The notes beneath the pieces were generated by a model, which saw only the letters and a list, made by a program, of their open reading frames with translations, ran no database searches and was not told the DNA's origin. A stretch of 64,000 nucleotides of DNA from Dactylis glomerata. Lineage: Eukaryota > Streptophyta > Magnoliopsida > Poales > Poaceae. The position numbers and the translations under genes were made by a program. Numbering within the stretch: the stretch's first letter is position 1; every line of letters starts with the position of its first letter. Of this stretch, positions 23,331 to 35,718 are shown piece by piece. Location of the stretch: assembly GCA_007115705.1 (NCBI GenBank), contig QXEO01002092.1, forward strand, positions 496,001-560,000, written 5' to 3'.

Positions 23331-24957
23331 TGATACGTCTCAAATGTATCTATAATTTTTGATGCTCCATGCTTGTTTTTACACCATTTGCCTATTGTTT
23401 CGTTACACTTAGTGGCATTTTTATGCATTTTCCAGAACTAACCTATTAACAAAGTGCCACAGTGCCAGTTCCCTGTTTTTTGCTGTTTTTGTGTTCCAGA
23501 GTGATACACAAGAAATATTCTCAGAATTAGACGAAACCACATCCTGAAGTCTTAAATCAAGGGGAAGCTTCCTGACATCCGAAGACCTGATAGAGAGGGG
23601 CCACCAGGGCCTCAGACACAGGGGCAGCGTGGCCAGACCCCTGGCCATGCCACCCATGTGTGAGGGACCCTGGTCCCTCCTCTGACATCGCCCCTTCGCC
23701 TATATATACCCCCTGACGAGAAAAACCTAAGGGCCCGATCAGTTTTCCAGAATACATCGCGATCCGCCGCCGCCGTCGACCCGAAGATCGGGAGGGTCCA
23801 GAAGCTCTTCCCGGCACCCTGCCGGAGAGGGGAATCACCATCGGAGGTCTCCTTCATTGCCATGCTTGCCTCCAGAGCGATGAGTGAGTAGTCTTCCTTG
23901 GACTATGGGTCCATAGCAGTAGCTAGATGGTTGTCTTCTCCACCATGTGCTTCATGTTTAGATCTCATGAGCTGCCCTACATGATTGAGATCACCGTTAT
24001 GTAATTCTATGATGTTGGTTTATTGGGATCCGATGAATATTGGTGTTTATGATTAAGTTGCTATACTGAATTATATCTTTTGTTATCTCTATGTTGTTTA
24101 TGATCTTGCATGCTCTCCGTTGTTAGTAGCTATCTTGGCCGAGTAGTTGCTAGTGACTCCAAGAGGGGGTATTTATGCTCGATAGTGGGTTCATGTCTCT
24201 ATTTCACCTGGGGGAGTGACAGAAACCTCTAAGGTGGTAGATGTGCTATTGCTACTAGGGAGAAAACAACATTCATATGCTCAAGGGCATGTGCTTTATT
24301 TACATTACACACTTTGCTTAATGCAATTATCTGTTGTTCGCAACTTAATACTTCTAGGGTGTTCGGATTGATATCCCCGGGGGTGGATTATTAGTCATAG
24401 ATGCAGTTGGATGACAGTCTATGTATTTTGTTGTAATGCCCAGAGTAAATCTCATAGTGATCTTCTTGACATATCACGTTAGCTCCATTCTATCAATTGC
24501 CCAACTGTAATTTGTTTACCCAGCATGTTCTATTTATCTATGGAGAGACACCACTAGTGAACTGTGGACCCCGGTCCTATTTACATCATATTGCAATCAC
24601 CTGTTTACTTTACTCGCACTATTTACTTTACTCGCATACTATATATATTGTTTTCCACTCGATAAGCTCATAACCTTTGTTTCAAGCGAACCGGTGAGAT
24701 TGACAACCTCATCGCAAGTTGGGAACAAAGTATTTGTTTGTGTGTGTGCAGGTTCCACAACACCTTCAATCGTCATTGTCTCTCCTCTCCTGATCGATAA
24801 ACCTTGGTTTCTTAACTGAGGGAAAACTAGCCGCTACACTCATCATACCTTCCTCTTGGGGTTCCCAGCGGGCTGATCAATCACCACGCACAAGGATGTC
24901 TGCTTCCACATTAACTAGGCATCAGCTTATTTTCTGGCATCATCACCATAAGTAGCA
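23331..24957 (+). repeat. E4 5' LTR
   Basis: Starts TGATACGTCTC, ends AGTAGCA; the end is fixed by divergence from the 3' LTR (gccaatttt here, target duplication there). Confidence 0.95.
23701..23708 (+). promoter_or_regulatory. TATA box of E4 5' LTR
   Basis: tatatata followed by a gcc-poor ccccctgacgag stretch about 370 bases into the LTR, a normal place for a core promoter. The same site in E2 (around 9121) is weakened to catatac. Confidence 0.55.
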
Positions 24958-24967
24958 GCCAATTTTC

Positions 24968-24984
24968 TGGCGCCATTGCCGGGG
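24968..24984 (+). other. E4 primer-binding site (tRNA-Asp-like)
   Basis: tggcgccattgccgggg, 10 bases after the LTR; one mismatch to the tRNA-Asp complement. Confidence 0.88.
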
Positions 24985-25151
24985 AGGAAGAGAAGACTTC
25001 TGCGAGGGGAGTTTTTTGCACACACATCCTTTACTTTGTTATTGTTTTGCTTTACTTTATTTATTTACTTGCATTGCTTTTTATATCAAAAACCCAAAAA
25101 AATTAGAATCCTTGGTAGTTGTTTTTACTTGTTTACTTTCGTTTTGCTGAA

Positions 25152-26545
25152 ATGGCCAACCCTAAAAACACCAAGTTGTGTGACTTCACTAGCACCAACA
25201 ATAGTGATTTTATCTGCACTCCTATTGCACCACCTGCTACTGCTGCAAACTTTTATGAGATTAAGCCTGCTTTATTGAACCTTATTATGAAAGAGCAATT
25301 TTCTGGTGCTAGTACTGAAGATGCTGCAGCTCATCTCAACAATTTTGTTGAGCTATGTGAGATGCAAAAATATAAGGATGTTGATAGTGATATTATTAAG
25401 CTCAAGTTGTTTCCTTTTTCTTTGAGAGGAAAAGCTAAAGATTGGTTGCTGTCTTTGAGTAAGAATAGTATTGATTCATGGGCTAACTGTAAGGATGCTT
25501 TTATTGGTAGATACTATCCTCCTGCTAAGATTATATCTCTGTGTAGCAATATTATGAAGTTTACTCAGTTTGATAATGAACATGTTGCTCAAGCTTGGGA
25601 AAGAATGAAAGCTATGATAAAGAATTGCCCCACTCACGGACTGACTACTTGGATGATTATCCAAACTTTTTATGCAGGACTGAATTTTTCTTCAAGGAAC
25701 CTACTTGATTCAGCTGCTGGAGGCACTTTTATGTCCCTCACCTTGGGCGCTGCATCAAAGTTACTCGACAATATGATGGTAAATTACACTGAATGGCACA
25801 CCGAGAGAGCTCCATAAGGTAAGAAGATAAATTCTGTTGAGGAAACCTCTTCGTTGAATGATAAGATTGATACCATTATGGCTATGCTTGCTAATGATAG
25901 GACTCATGTTGATCCTAATAATGTTCCTTTGGCCTCTCTGGTTGCTCAAGAAGAGCATGTTGATGTGAATTTCATTAGAAACAATAATTTTAACAATAAT
26001 GCTTATAGGAACAATTTTGCTAGTAACAATTATAGACCGTATCCTTCTACCAATGGTAATGGTTATGGTAACTCTTATGGTAATTCCTACAACAACACTA
26101 GGGCCGTGCCCTCCAAGCTTGAGGTAATGCTCAAGGACTTCATCGGTAAGCAAACCGCTTTTAATAAGTCTGTTGAGGAAAAGTTAGGCAAAATTGATAT
26201 TCTTGCTTCTAAAGTTGATAGCCTTGCTCATGATGTTGAACTCCTGAAATCAAAAGTGTTTCCTAATGATGTGAAAGAGAGCAATATTTTTGCTACCGCT
26301 AATGCTATTCAAGTTGGAATTGATGAAAATATTAGATTGTTAGCGAAATTGCATGCCAGGTGGGAAAGAGAAGATGAGATGGCTAGAGAGATGAAGGTAT
26401 GTACCATTACTACCTCTAATGATGTTGCTCCTACTGATAGCAATCCTCTTACTTTGATTGGTGTAGAGAAAACTCCCACTCCTTGTGTTAAAAAGCCTAA
26501 AATTGCTAAAAAAAATCTCAAAAGAGTGCTGAAATTTTTCGGAGT
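25152..26545 (+). pseudogene. E4 gag
   Basis: ATG at 25152 (MANPKNTKLC) opens 221 residues to a TAA at 25815-25817, after which the same frame is open again from 25818 to 26612. The N-terminal part is a retrotransposon gag domain at about residues 40-200: FSGASTEDAAAHLNNF, LFPFSLRGKAKDWLLSL, FIGRYYPP and AQAWERMKAM. The part after the stop has an Asn/Tyr/Gly-rich segment (about 25975-26100) and a helical segment. The protease follows in another frame; the shift lies near 26520-26545, where the gag frame turns into hydrophobic nonsense. Gag would assemble the particle. One stop and one frameshift make it a pseudogene. Confidence 0.88.
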
Positions 26546-27214
26546 GTGGGAGATGATAGCTCTATTTCTTTTAATGATTTTGATGTTGATGGCTGCAATA
26601 TATCTGAAGTAATTTTGTTCTTGCAAAAGCTTGCTTTGATTCCCAATGCTAGTTCTTTAAATATTGCTTTTACCAAGCATATTACCAATGCTCTCATAAA
26701 GATTAGGGATGAAAAGTTGAAGCAAAAAGCTTCTGTTCCCAAGAAGTTAGAAGATGGTTGGGAACCCATCATTGATATGCATGTTAATGGTTATGATTGC
26801 CATGCTTTATGTGATCTAGGTGCTAGTATTTCTATCATGCCTAGAGGGATTTATGACATGCTTGATTTACCACCGCTTGAAAAATATTATTTTGATGTTC
26901 CTATTGCTGATGTTGCTAAGAAGAAACCTTTGGGAAGGATTAATGATGTTCTTATTGTGGTTAACAATAACCTTGTTCCTGTTGATTTTCTTGTTATGGA
27001 CGTTGAATGCCATGCTTCAAGTCCTATTATTTTGGGAAGACCCTTTCTTCGAACTGTAGGTGCTATCATTGATATGAGGGACGGCACTATCAAGTATCAA
27101 TTCCCACTAAAGAAAGGTATGGAACACTTCCCTAGGAAAAGAAAGAAATTACTTTTTGACTCTATTCTTAGAGCAAATTATGAGCTTGATGCTTCATCTA
27201 TCGATATTACTTGA
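26546..27214 (+). pseudogene. E4 aspartic protease
   Basis: Retroviral-type aspartic protease: DLGASISIMP carries the active-site Asp (Leu in place of the usual Thr, common in plant Athila elements), and SSPIILGRPFL is the second conserved motif, about 85 residues later. It would cut the gag precursor. The frame ends in DASSIDIT and a stop at 27214, where RT would begin in E1. The listed start is only where the frame opens; the original protein was a continuation of gag. Confidence 0.85.
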
Positions 27215-29795
27215 TTCGCAATTTTCTGCGCCTAGCTCAAAGGCGTTCAAGAAAAGCACTCTTGGGAGATAACCCAATGTTTTCTTTTCAGTAATTTTCC
27301 TTTTATTTGAGTCTAGGAAGTCATTACTACTGTAATGATCGCTCCTTATCTTGTTTATTTCGTTTTTGTGCCAAGAGAAGCCTCTAATTCGAGTGAGGTA
27401 AGATTTGGGGAAATTGCTGTCCTGAAACTGTTTTTGGTGCTGCACCGTAAAAATTTGTATAAATTCTCTGTATATCTTTTGGACCTGAAATTTCTTGTGC
27501 TTATGCCCCAGGTTATATCCAAACTTTTGTTAGTTGAAGACTTTTTTATTTGAGCAATGGAAAATCCCTCAAAAATTTGACCTTTGTCAGCTGTTCAGTT
27601 TTGATAGATTTCTGCCAATATTTATGTTTGCCACTTTATCACTTTCTTTTGAGTTCTTTTGATCATGGAACTTGTGGGGAGGTTGCTACAGTAGTATATG
27701 CTATATATGTGATAGTTTTGAGTTGAAACCTGAAGCAAATAGAGGATTGATTATATGTTATGCTTGCACTAATGTTGCTAATAGAATTGTGTTTAGTTTT
27801 TATGAAGGAAGTTTTCAAGTGTAGGGATTGAAGAATGATGAGATGAGTTGAAGAATGGAAAAAAGCTCAAGCTTGGGGATTCCCAGCACCCCAATAAATA
27901 TCCAAGAAGTACAAGCGTCAAAGCTTGGGGATGCCCCCGAGGCACCCCTTCTTCATCGGCAAAAATCAGGTCACCTTTCAAGACACTATATTTTTATTGC
28001 TTCATGCACTATGTGTTTTTCTTGGAGCATCAGTTGTTTTAGTTTTCTTAGTTGGTTTGTTTAGTTTGTTTGCTGCAATAAATGGTTGTACCCCAACAAA
28101 TTTCCTTTGGAGGAGATGTACTCGTTTTCATTTGCAAAGAATGCTCTAGTTTTCACTCTTATTAAAAATCAAGCGTTCATCTTTTTCTGCTACTGCTTTT
28201 GGTTTTCATTTTTGCCTTGATTTGCGTTCAGACCTTGTCATATCTTTTCATCAAGGTGTATTTTTGCCTCTGATCTTTATTGGTTTTCATCAAAAGAGGT
28301 TTCTTTAAAAATTTCAAATGGTGTTGGAAAAGAGAAAAAGCTTTGTGCAAAATAGTGGTACAAGAAGGAGCTTGTGTAGACTGCGGCTTAGGCTTTTTCA
28401 TGTCATGCTTGATGTCTTTTTGATAGTATGCTTAGTGGTTTTGCTGTAGCATGACTTGTCTCAAATAACTAAGATTGCTTAATGAGCCTTTGAAAAAATC
28501 ATGCGTTGTTTTTATTGTATGGAAGCATTATTTTGGTTTTCTCCTTGATGCTTTATTTGGGTTGACTTGGCGCATGCTCACACATGTTAGACTCTTACAA
28601 AGTCACCAATAGCCTTCATGATCATTTAGTTTTTGACTTTTGATGCCATCTTATACTTCTTTTAATGTTGCTTTGTCGCTTTGCATGATTATAGCCATTA
28701 TTGCTCTCTTAGTTGGTCGCTCCCAGTCTTTTGCTAGCCCTCACCTTGTACTGAGTATGAGCTCTACTCGTGCATCCAACTCCTAAAAGCCAAGTTTTCC
28801 AAAGTGTCCACTATAAACTCCTATGCATGGTATTTTTAAGCCATTCCAAAGTAAAATTTTCATGTGCTACCTTTCAAAAAACCTTCAAAATACTTCTCGT
28901 TTTGTGACACTATTTTCAGCTCATGGGGACGTAGTTATCGGATTTACTATCTTCCATATTGCTTATTCCAAAAAAAGAAAAAAAAAGAAAAAAGAAAGAA
29001 AAAAGGCACTCCTCCATGGTATGTGAATGTTGGTGGGCACCCGATGGAATCGGTTAGCCATGGTTTGTGAAAGGAAAAAGGTGGGGAGGAGTGCCAAGTT
29101 TTATAAAAAGAGCACCAAAGTGCCAATCTCTCTCTCAAAAACTTGCTTCATTTTTGTATGGAAGATAGTAAGAACCTCATTGCCAGTCATTGACAAAGAC
29201 AACCACCTCTCAAAACCAATTTTTATCTCTCTGTTTTACAAATGAAAAGCTCTAGCACATGTTTAAATCACTGCTTCCCTCTGCGAAGGGCCTTTCTTTT
29301 ACTTTTATGTTGAGTCACCACCTTCTTTCTTTATGCACCATTAAGAGAGCATAGTTGTCATTCTTAGTGGGATATGCATTGTCCCAAGGTTCATTGATTG
29401 ATTCATGATGATTGGTTTCACTTGTTCTTAAATTATTTGTATCTAGTCGCCCTCTTAAACTTTGAGGTGTCCTATGCATTTATGTTTTGCTCTCTTTGAA
29501 GGACAAGCTGAAAACCACTTGTATGTTTTTCCTTATGATTTGAACACACGTTTGACTTTCATTATTTCATTACCATGATCTTTTGTTTTTGTTCATTTGC
29601 ATGTTTACAACATGGTTGCTAAGTTATTATTGTCATGATTATATCTTCATGCCCATGTTTTAAGTTCTATTGATCTCAGCTCACCAATGCTTACATATAT
29701 GATCAAGATTGTGTAGGTGCATGTCACCTCAAAAATTATTATTTTGTTATCACTTACCTACTCGAGGACGAGCAGGAGTTAAGCTTAGGGATGCT
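27215..29795 (+). other. E4 internal noncoding block and polypurine tract
   Basis: Starts with the shared sequence gattcgca...tttctgcgcctagctcaaagg, contains the hairpin region at about 27865-27950 and an aaaaagaaa-rich purine run at about 28969-29004, and ends with aagcttagggatgc just before the 3' LTR. No gene is visible. Confidence 0.7.
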
Positions 29796-31418
29796 TGATA
29801 CGTCTCAAATGTATCTATAATTTTTGATGCTCCATGCTTGGTTTTACACCATTTGCCTATTGTTTCGTTACACTTAGTGGCATTTTTATGCATTTTTTGG
29901 AACTAACCTATTAACGAAGTGCCACAGTGCCAGTTCCCTGTTTTCTGCTATTTTTATGTTCTAGAGTGATACACAGGAAATATTCTCAGAATTGGACGAA
30001 ACCACATCCTGAAGTCTTAAATCAAGGGGAAGCTTCCAGACATCCGAAGACCTGACAGAGAGGGGCCACCAGGGCCCCAGACACAGGGGCGGCACAGCCA
30101 GGCCCCTGGCCGCGCCACCCATGTGTGAGGGACCCTGGTCCCTCCTCTGACATTGCCCCTTTGCCTATATATACCCCCTGATGAGAAAAACCTAAGGGCC
30201 CGATCAGTTTTCCAGAATACATCGCGATCCACTGCCGCCGTCGACCCGAAGATTGGGAGGATCTAGAAGCTCTTCCCGACACCCTGCCGGAGAGGGGAAT
30301 CACCACCGAAGGTCTCCTTCATTACCATGCTTGCCTCTGGAGCGATGAGTGAGTAGTCTACCTTGGACTATGGGTCCATAGCAGTAGCTAGATGGTTGTC
30401 TTCTCCACCATGTGCTTCATGTTTAGATCTCATGAGCTGCCCTACATGATTGAGATCACTGTTATGTAATTCTATGATGTTGGTTTGTTGGGATCCGATG
30501 AATATTAGTGTTTATGATTAAGTTGCTGTACTGAATTATATCTTTTGTTATCTCTATGTTGTTTATGATCTTGCATGCTCTCCGTTGTTAGTAGCTATCT
30601 TGGCCGAGTAGTTGCTAGTGACTCCAAGAGGGGGTATTTATGCTCGATAGTGGGTTCATGTCTCTATTTCACCTGGGGGAGTGACAGAAACCTCTAAGGT
30701 GGTAGATGTGCTGTTGCTACTAGGGAGAAAACAATATTCATATGCTCAAGGGCATATGCTTTGTTTACATTACACACTTTGCTTAATGCAATTATCTGTT
30801 GTTCGCAACTTAATACTTCTAGGGTGTTCGGATTGATATCCCCGGGGGTGGATTATTAGTCATAGATGCAGTTGGATGATGGTCTATGTGTTTTGTTGTA
30901 ATGCCCAGAGTAAATCTCATAGTGATCTTCTTGACATATCACATTAGCTCTATTCTATCAATTGCCCAACTGTAATTTGTTTACCCAGCATATTCTATTT
31001 ATCTATGGAGAGACACCACTAGTGAACTGTGGACCCCGGTCCTATTTACATCATATTGCAATCACCTGTTTACTTTACTCGCACTATTTACTTTACTCGC
31101 ATACTATATTGTTTTCCACTCGATACGCTCATAACCTTTGTTTCAAGCAAACCGGTGAGATTGACAACCTCATCGCAAGTTGGGAACAAAGTATTTGTTT
31201 GTGTGTGTGCAGGTTCCACAACACCTTCAGTCGTCATTGTCTCTCCTCTCCTGATCGATAAACCTTAGTTTCTTAACTGAGGGAAAACTAGCCGCTACAC
31301 TCATCATACCTTCCTCTTGGGGTTCCCAACGGGCTGGTCAATCACCACGCACAAGGACGTCTGCTTCGACATTAACTAGGCATTAGCTTATTTTCTGGCG
31401 CCATCACCACAAGTAGCA
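29796..31418 (+). repeat. E4 3' LTR
   Basis: 1623 bp from TGATACGTC to AGTAGCA, followed by the target duplication. Scattered substitutions against the 5' copy show the insertion is not very recent. Confidence 0.95.
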
Positions 31419-31499
31419 CGCTGCTTCTACTTCATCTTGTTCCTCTAATAGGGGTGTCGTGCACTACATGCTTTATCTCATCGAGCAGTGCATCCACCC

Positions 31500-31745
31500 A
31501 TGTGTCCTTATCTTACCGACAGCTTTAGTCTCGATTGCACCCACCAGCCAGGACTAAAGGTTACCCATGTGTCCTTATCCTAACGACAGCTTTTGTCTCG
31601 GTTGCACCCACCAGCCGGGACTAAAGGTTACCCATGCGTCCTTATCCTGCCGACAGCTTTAGTCTCTATTGCACCCACCAGCTGGGACTAAAGGTTACCC
31701 ACACGTCCTGGCCTAAAGGTTACCCATCCGCTGGGACTAAAGGTT
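31500..31745. repeat. 67-bp tandem repeat block of CACTA-1
   Basis: The marker agcttt(t/a)gtctc recurs at 31521, 31588 and 31655, spacing exactly 67 bases, with a shortened fourth copy. Each unit ends in a ggactaaagg element, the CACTA subterminal type. Confidence 0.85.
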
Positions 31746-31869
31746 GCCATACATCCATGCTCCTTAAATAAAGGTTTAGTACATTCCATACATGCATTAC
31801 ATAAAAGGTTTAGTATATTATAACATTATTGCACCAACATTCCTATCTATTATTTCTGTTTTCTTCTGA

Positions 31870-34800
31870 GTCATAGCCATGGAGAATCTTCATCATTCAG
31901 TAGGATGCTTGGGTCAATTTTCACTTTGAAGGGCAGAATTTCATGAAACTTATTATAATCTACTGACATGTCTGTCTTGTCATCTACCCCCACGATATTT
32001 CTTTTCCCTGAAAGAACTATGTGGCGTTTTGGCTCATCGGACGATGTCTTCTTTTGCTGATTTCTTTTTCTCGTTTATGTAGACATGTCCTTCACATAGA
32101 AAACCTGAGCGACATCGTTGGCTAGGATGAATGGTTCATCCATGTACGCAAGATTGTTGAGATCCACTGTTGTAATGCCATACTTTTGGTCTATAACTAC
32201 CCCGCCTCCTGTCAGCTTCACCCATTTGCACTGAAACACTTAAAAGTAGGTCCATAGTCAAGTTCCCATATCTCCTCTATGTACCCATAATATGTTTCCA
32301 AATAGTGCCCATTCTCGTCTGTTGCATCAAAGTGGACACCACTATTTTGGTTGGTGCTCTTTTTATCTTGGGCAACCGTGTAAAATATATTCCCATTTAT
32401 CTCGTACCCTTGGAAAGTACATATAGTCGAAGATGGTGGCCTGGCCAAATAGTACAGCTAATTTCCAATGGTGTCATCATTCATGAGATATGTCTGCAAC
32501 CAACTGCCGAAAGTCTTCTCGTATTCTCCTTTAATCCAAGAGTCAGCATTCCTCGGGTTTTTGGAGCGCAGAATATTCTTGTGTCTCATGATATACGGAG
32601 CCACCACAGTGGAATTGTGTAGAACTGTGTAGTGTGCTTGAGAGAAAGAATGTCCGTCCATACATACTTTTGTTTTCCTTCCTAGTGTGCCTTTTCCTTT
32701 CAGCCTACCCTCATACCGAGATTCAGAAACACCAATCGGCTTAAGGTCAGGAAGAAAGTCCACACAAAACTCAATGACCTTCTTTATTCCATAGCCCTTG
32801 GAGATGCTTCCTTCTGGCCTAGCACAGTTACGAACATATTTCTTTAAGACTCCCATGAACCTCTTGAAGGGGAACATATTGTGTAGAAACACAGGACCGA
32901 GAATTCTAATCTCTTCGACTAGGTGAACTAGGAGGTGTGTCATTATATTGAAGAAGGATGGCGAGAACAACAACTCGAAGCTGACCAGACACTAAACCAC
33001 ATCAATCTATAACCCTGATAGACTTTCTCGATCGATTACATTCTGAGAAATTGCATTGAGGAATGCACATACCTTCACAATTGCCAGGCAAACATTTTCT
33101 GATAGAATTCCCCTCAATGCAACCAGAAGCAATTGCGTCATAAGCATGTGGCAGTCATGAGACTTTAGGTTTTGGAATTTTTTGTCTTTCATATTTATGA
33201 TTCCCTTTATATTCGACAAAAAGCTAGTCAGGACCTTGATACTGAAAAGGACTTCAAAGAAGATTTCCTTCTCTTCCTTGGTAAGAGCGTAGCTGGCACA
33301 CCCTTAAAACTGCCCTGGATGCATACCATCTCATCCTTTATGATGTTCCTGGTCCTCCTGTGCTTCTGGTGTATCTTTTGACTTCCCATACAAGCCCAGG
33401 AATCCTAAAATATTCACGCAGAGATTCTTCGTCAGGTGCATCACGTCGATTGTGGAGCGGACCTCATGGACTTCCCAATAGGGTAGCTCCCAAAATATAG
33501 ATTTCTTCTTCCACATGGGTGCGCGCTTATCAGGGCCGTTAGGAACAGGTTGGCTACTAGGACCCTTTCCAAAGATTACTTTTAAATCTTTGATCATATC
33601 AAATACATCAGCACCAGTACGGGTGACAGGCTTTCCCCGGGGTTCTGACTTGCCATTGAAATGCTTGCCTTTTTTCTTTAAGGGATGCTTGGGCGGAAGA
33701 AAATGACGATTGTACGAGTACACATTCTTCCTACATTTGTCCAGATATATACTTTCTGTCTGATCCAAACAGTGCGTGCATGCATTGTATCCCTTGTTTG
33801 ACTATCCTGAAATGTTACTAAGAGCAGGCCAATCATTCATGGTTACAAAAAGCAATGCTGGAAGGTCAAATTCCTCTTGTTTGTGCTTGTCCCACACACG
33901 TATACCTGGTTTGGCCCACAGCTGTAAAAGTTCATCAACTAATGGCCTTAGGTACATGTCAATGTCATTGCCGGGTTGTTTTGGACCTTGGATAATTACT
34001 GGCATCATAATAAACTTTCGCTTCATGTACAACCAAGGAGGAAGGTTGTAGATACATAGAGTAATGGGCCAGGTGCTGTGACTACAACTCTGCTCCCCAA
34101 AAGGATTCATGTCATCTGTACTTAGACCAAATCATAAGTTCCTTGCATCACCTGTGAATCTCGGGAAATCTCTCCCGATTTTTCTCCACTGCCGACCATC
34201 AGCGGGATGCGTCAACTTTTTGTCTTTCATACGATCTTCCATGTGCCATCGCAACAACTTCGCATGATCTTTATTTCTGAACAGACGTTTCAACTGTGGT
34301 ATTATAGGAGCATACCACATCACCTTGGCAGGAACCCTCTTCCTGGGTGGCTCGCCCTCAATATCACCAGGGTCATCTTTTCTGATCTTATACCGCAATG
34401 CAGTGCATACTGGGTATTTATCCATATTCTCGTACTTCTCACCGCGGTAGAGGATGCAGTCATTAGGGCATGCATGTATCTTCTGCACGTCTAATCCTAG
34501 AGGGCAGACAAGCTTCTTTACTTCGTACGTGCAGGCAGGCAATTTGTTCTTTCTTGGAAGCATCTTCTTCATCAGTACCAGCAACTTTTCAAATAATGAG
34601 TCAGTCACACCAGTCTCCGCCTTCCACTTCAGCAATTCTAGTGTGCTACCCAGCTTCTTTTGACCATCTTCACAAGTTGGGTACAACAATTTGTTGGGGT
34701 CCTGTAACATCTGCTCGAACTGCAACCTCTCCTTTTCTATGTCGCAGCCTCGCCATGCATCAGAAATGACCCGTCCAAGATCATCAGCGGGCTCATCTGG

Positions 34801-35160
34801 TTCCCGTTCTTCACCCTAATCTTCTTCTTCATTGTCTTCCATTGTGGTATCAGCATACTCCGGGAACATAGATCGGTAGTTGTCATCATCGTTCTCTTCT
34901 TCTTCATCATCGTCTTCCATCATAACCCCTCTTTCTCCGTGCTTGGTCCAAATATTATAGCCCGACATAAAACCAGACTGAAGCAGGTGGCTCTAAATGA
35001 CTCTTGAGGAAGTGTAATCCTTCTCATTCTGACATTCAACACATGGACAAAACATATAGCCACCACCATGCTTGTTCACATCGGCCGCATCTTGAAAAGA
35101 ATGCACGCCTTCTCTGTAAGCGGTTGTGCGTCGATCACCGTACATCCATGGATGGCTCAT
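31870..35160 (-). pseudogene. CACTA-1 TNP2-type transposase
   Basis: Probable start ATG at 35160 (MSHPWMYGDRRT). Fragments in order on the minus strand: transposase-associated N-terminal domain with Cys motif CPCVEC (35160-34993); acidic linker (about 34990-34810); central TNP2 domain (34725-33331), including STDDMNPFG, LPPWLYMKRKF and TIDVMHLTKN; then SHDCHMLMTQLLLVALRG (about 33160-33107), a further helical domain (32973-32458) and a C-terminal domain (32448 to about 31870) containing VFYVKDMS. The protein would cut the element ends and move it. At least six in-frame stops or shifts interrupt it (for example near 34131, 33801, 33330, 33006 and 32457). Introns may account for some breaks, but TAA/TGA inside conserved blocks cannot be introns. 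Confidence 0.85.
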
Positions 35161-35459
35161 CTGCGTTATACGACAGTATATCAAACACAATCACGATCCT
35201 AAAAATTAGTACCGCACGGTCTAAACGAGGAAATATAGTTGCTAACCTTTTAGAATAAGTAGAAATAAAGAGGAAGAGGTTTAAGCGTGGCTCGGACACA
35301 TCATATCGTAGTTGTGCTCGGTGAACTAAAGCAGCATCGCTCTAACACATATTTCAACAAACACCTCTAGTGCATCCAAGAAAAATGGAGAGCTAGCGCA
35401 CACCCACACTCCTCCATCCAAGAAAAATACAAGGAAGAGGGGAGAGGGGGGCTGTGACC

Positions 35460-35718
35460 AATATATATAGGCAGAGGACTTTAGTCCCGGTTTAAGACAC
35501 AACCCGGGACTAAAGGAGGCGCACATGCGGGTTGCACACCGCATATCCCTTTAGTCCCGATTTATGTCTCAAACCGGGACTAAAGGCTCATAACGGGCCG
35601 GGATCAAAGCCTCCCGGGTGGCTGGCGAATTTGGAGCGACATGGCCGGGCCTTTAGTCCCGGTCCAGATTACGGCCGGGACTAAAGGGTCTAGGCCAAAG
35701 GCCCATTTTTCACTAGTG
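35460..35718. repeat. CACTA-1 right terminus: subterminal repeats and terminal inverted repeat
   Basis: Contains at least six TTTAGTCCCGG-type units in both orientations (35470-35515, 35550-35585, 35651-35690) and ends in cactagtg at 35711-35718. The bases aca at 35719-35721 would be the 3-bp target duplication; the partner is outside the window. Confidence 0.88.

Larger units (their letters stand above)
23331..31418 (+). mobile_element. E4: non-autonomous Athila-type LTR retrotransposon with gag and protease
   Basis: Complete element of 8088 bp with LTRs of 1627 and 1623 bp and matching 5-bp target duplications cgctg at 23326-23330 and 31419-31423. The internal domain has a primer site, gag, aspartic protease and a 2.6 kb noncoding block. 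RT, RNase H and integrase are absent, so mobility would need a helper. It is inserted in CACTA-1 between the tandem arrays and the transposase. Confidence 0.96.
7200..35718 (-). mobile_element. CACTA-1: autonomous-type CACTA transposon, interrupted by E1, E2 (with E3) and E4
   Basis: The right terminus at 35718 ends in cactagtg, so the minus strand begins CACTAGTGAAAAATGGGC, a typical CACTA terminal inverted repeat followed inwards by TTTAGTCCCGG subterminal repeats. Removing E2 and E4 by their target duplications joins 7200-8748, 21504-23330 and 31424-35718 into one piece of about 7.7 kb. On the minus strand it holds a TNP2-like transposase, internal repeats, and a second spliced ORF. The left terminus and its 3-bp duplication are beyond the window because E1 splits the second ORF. 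Stops throughout the transposase show it is dead. Confidence 0.85.
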
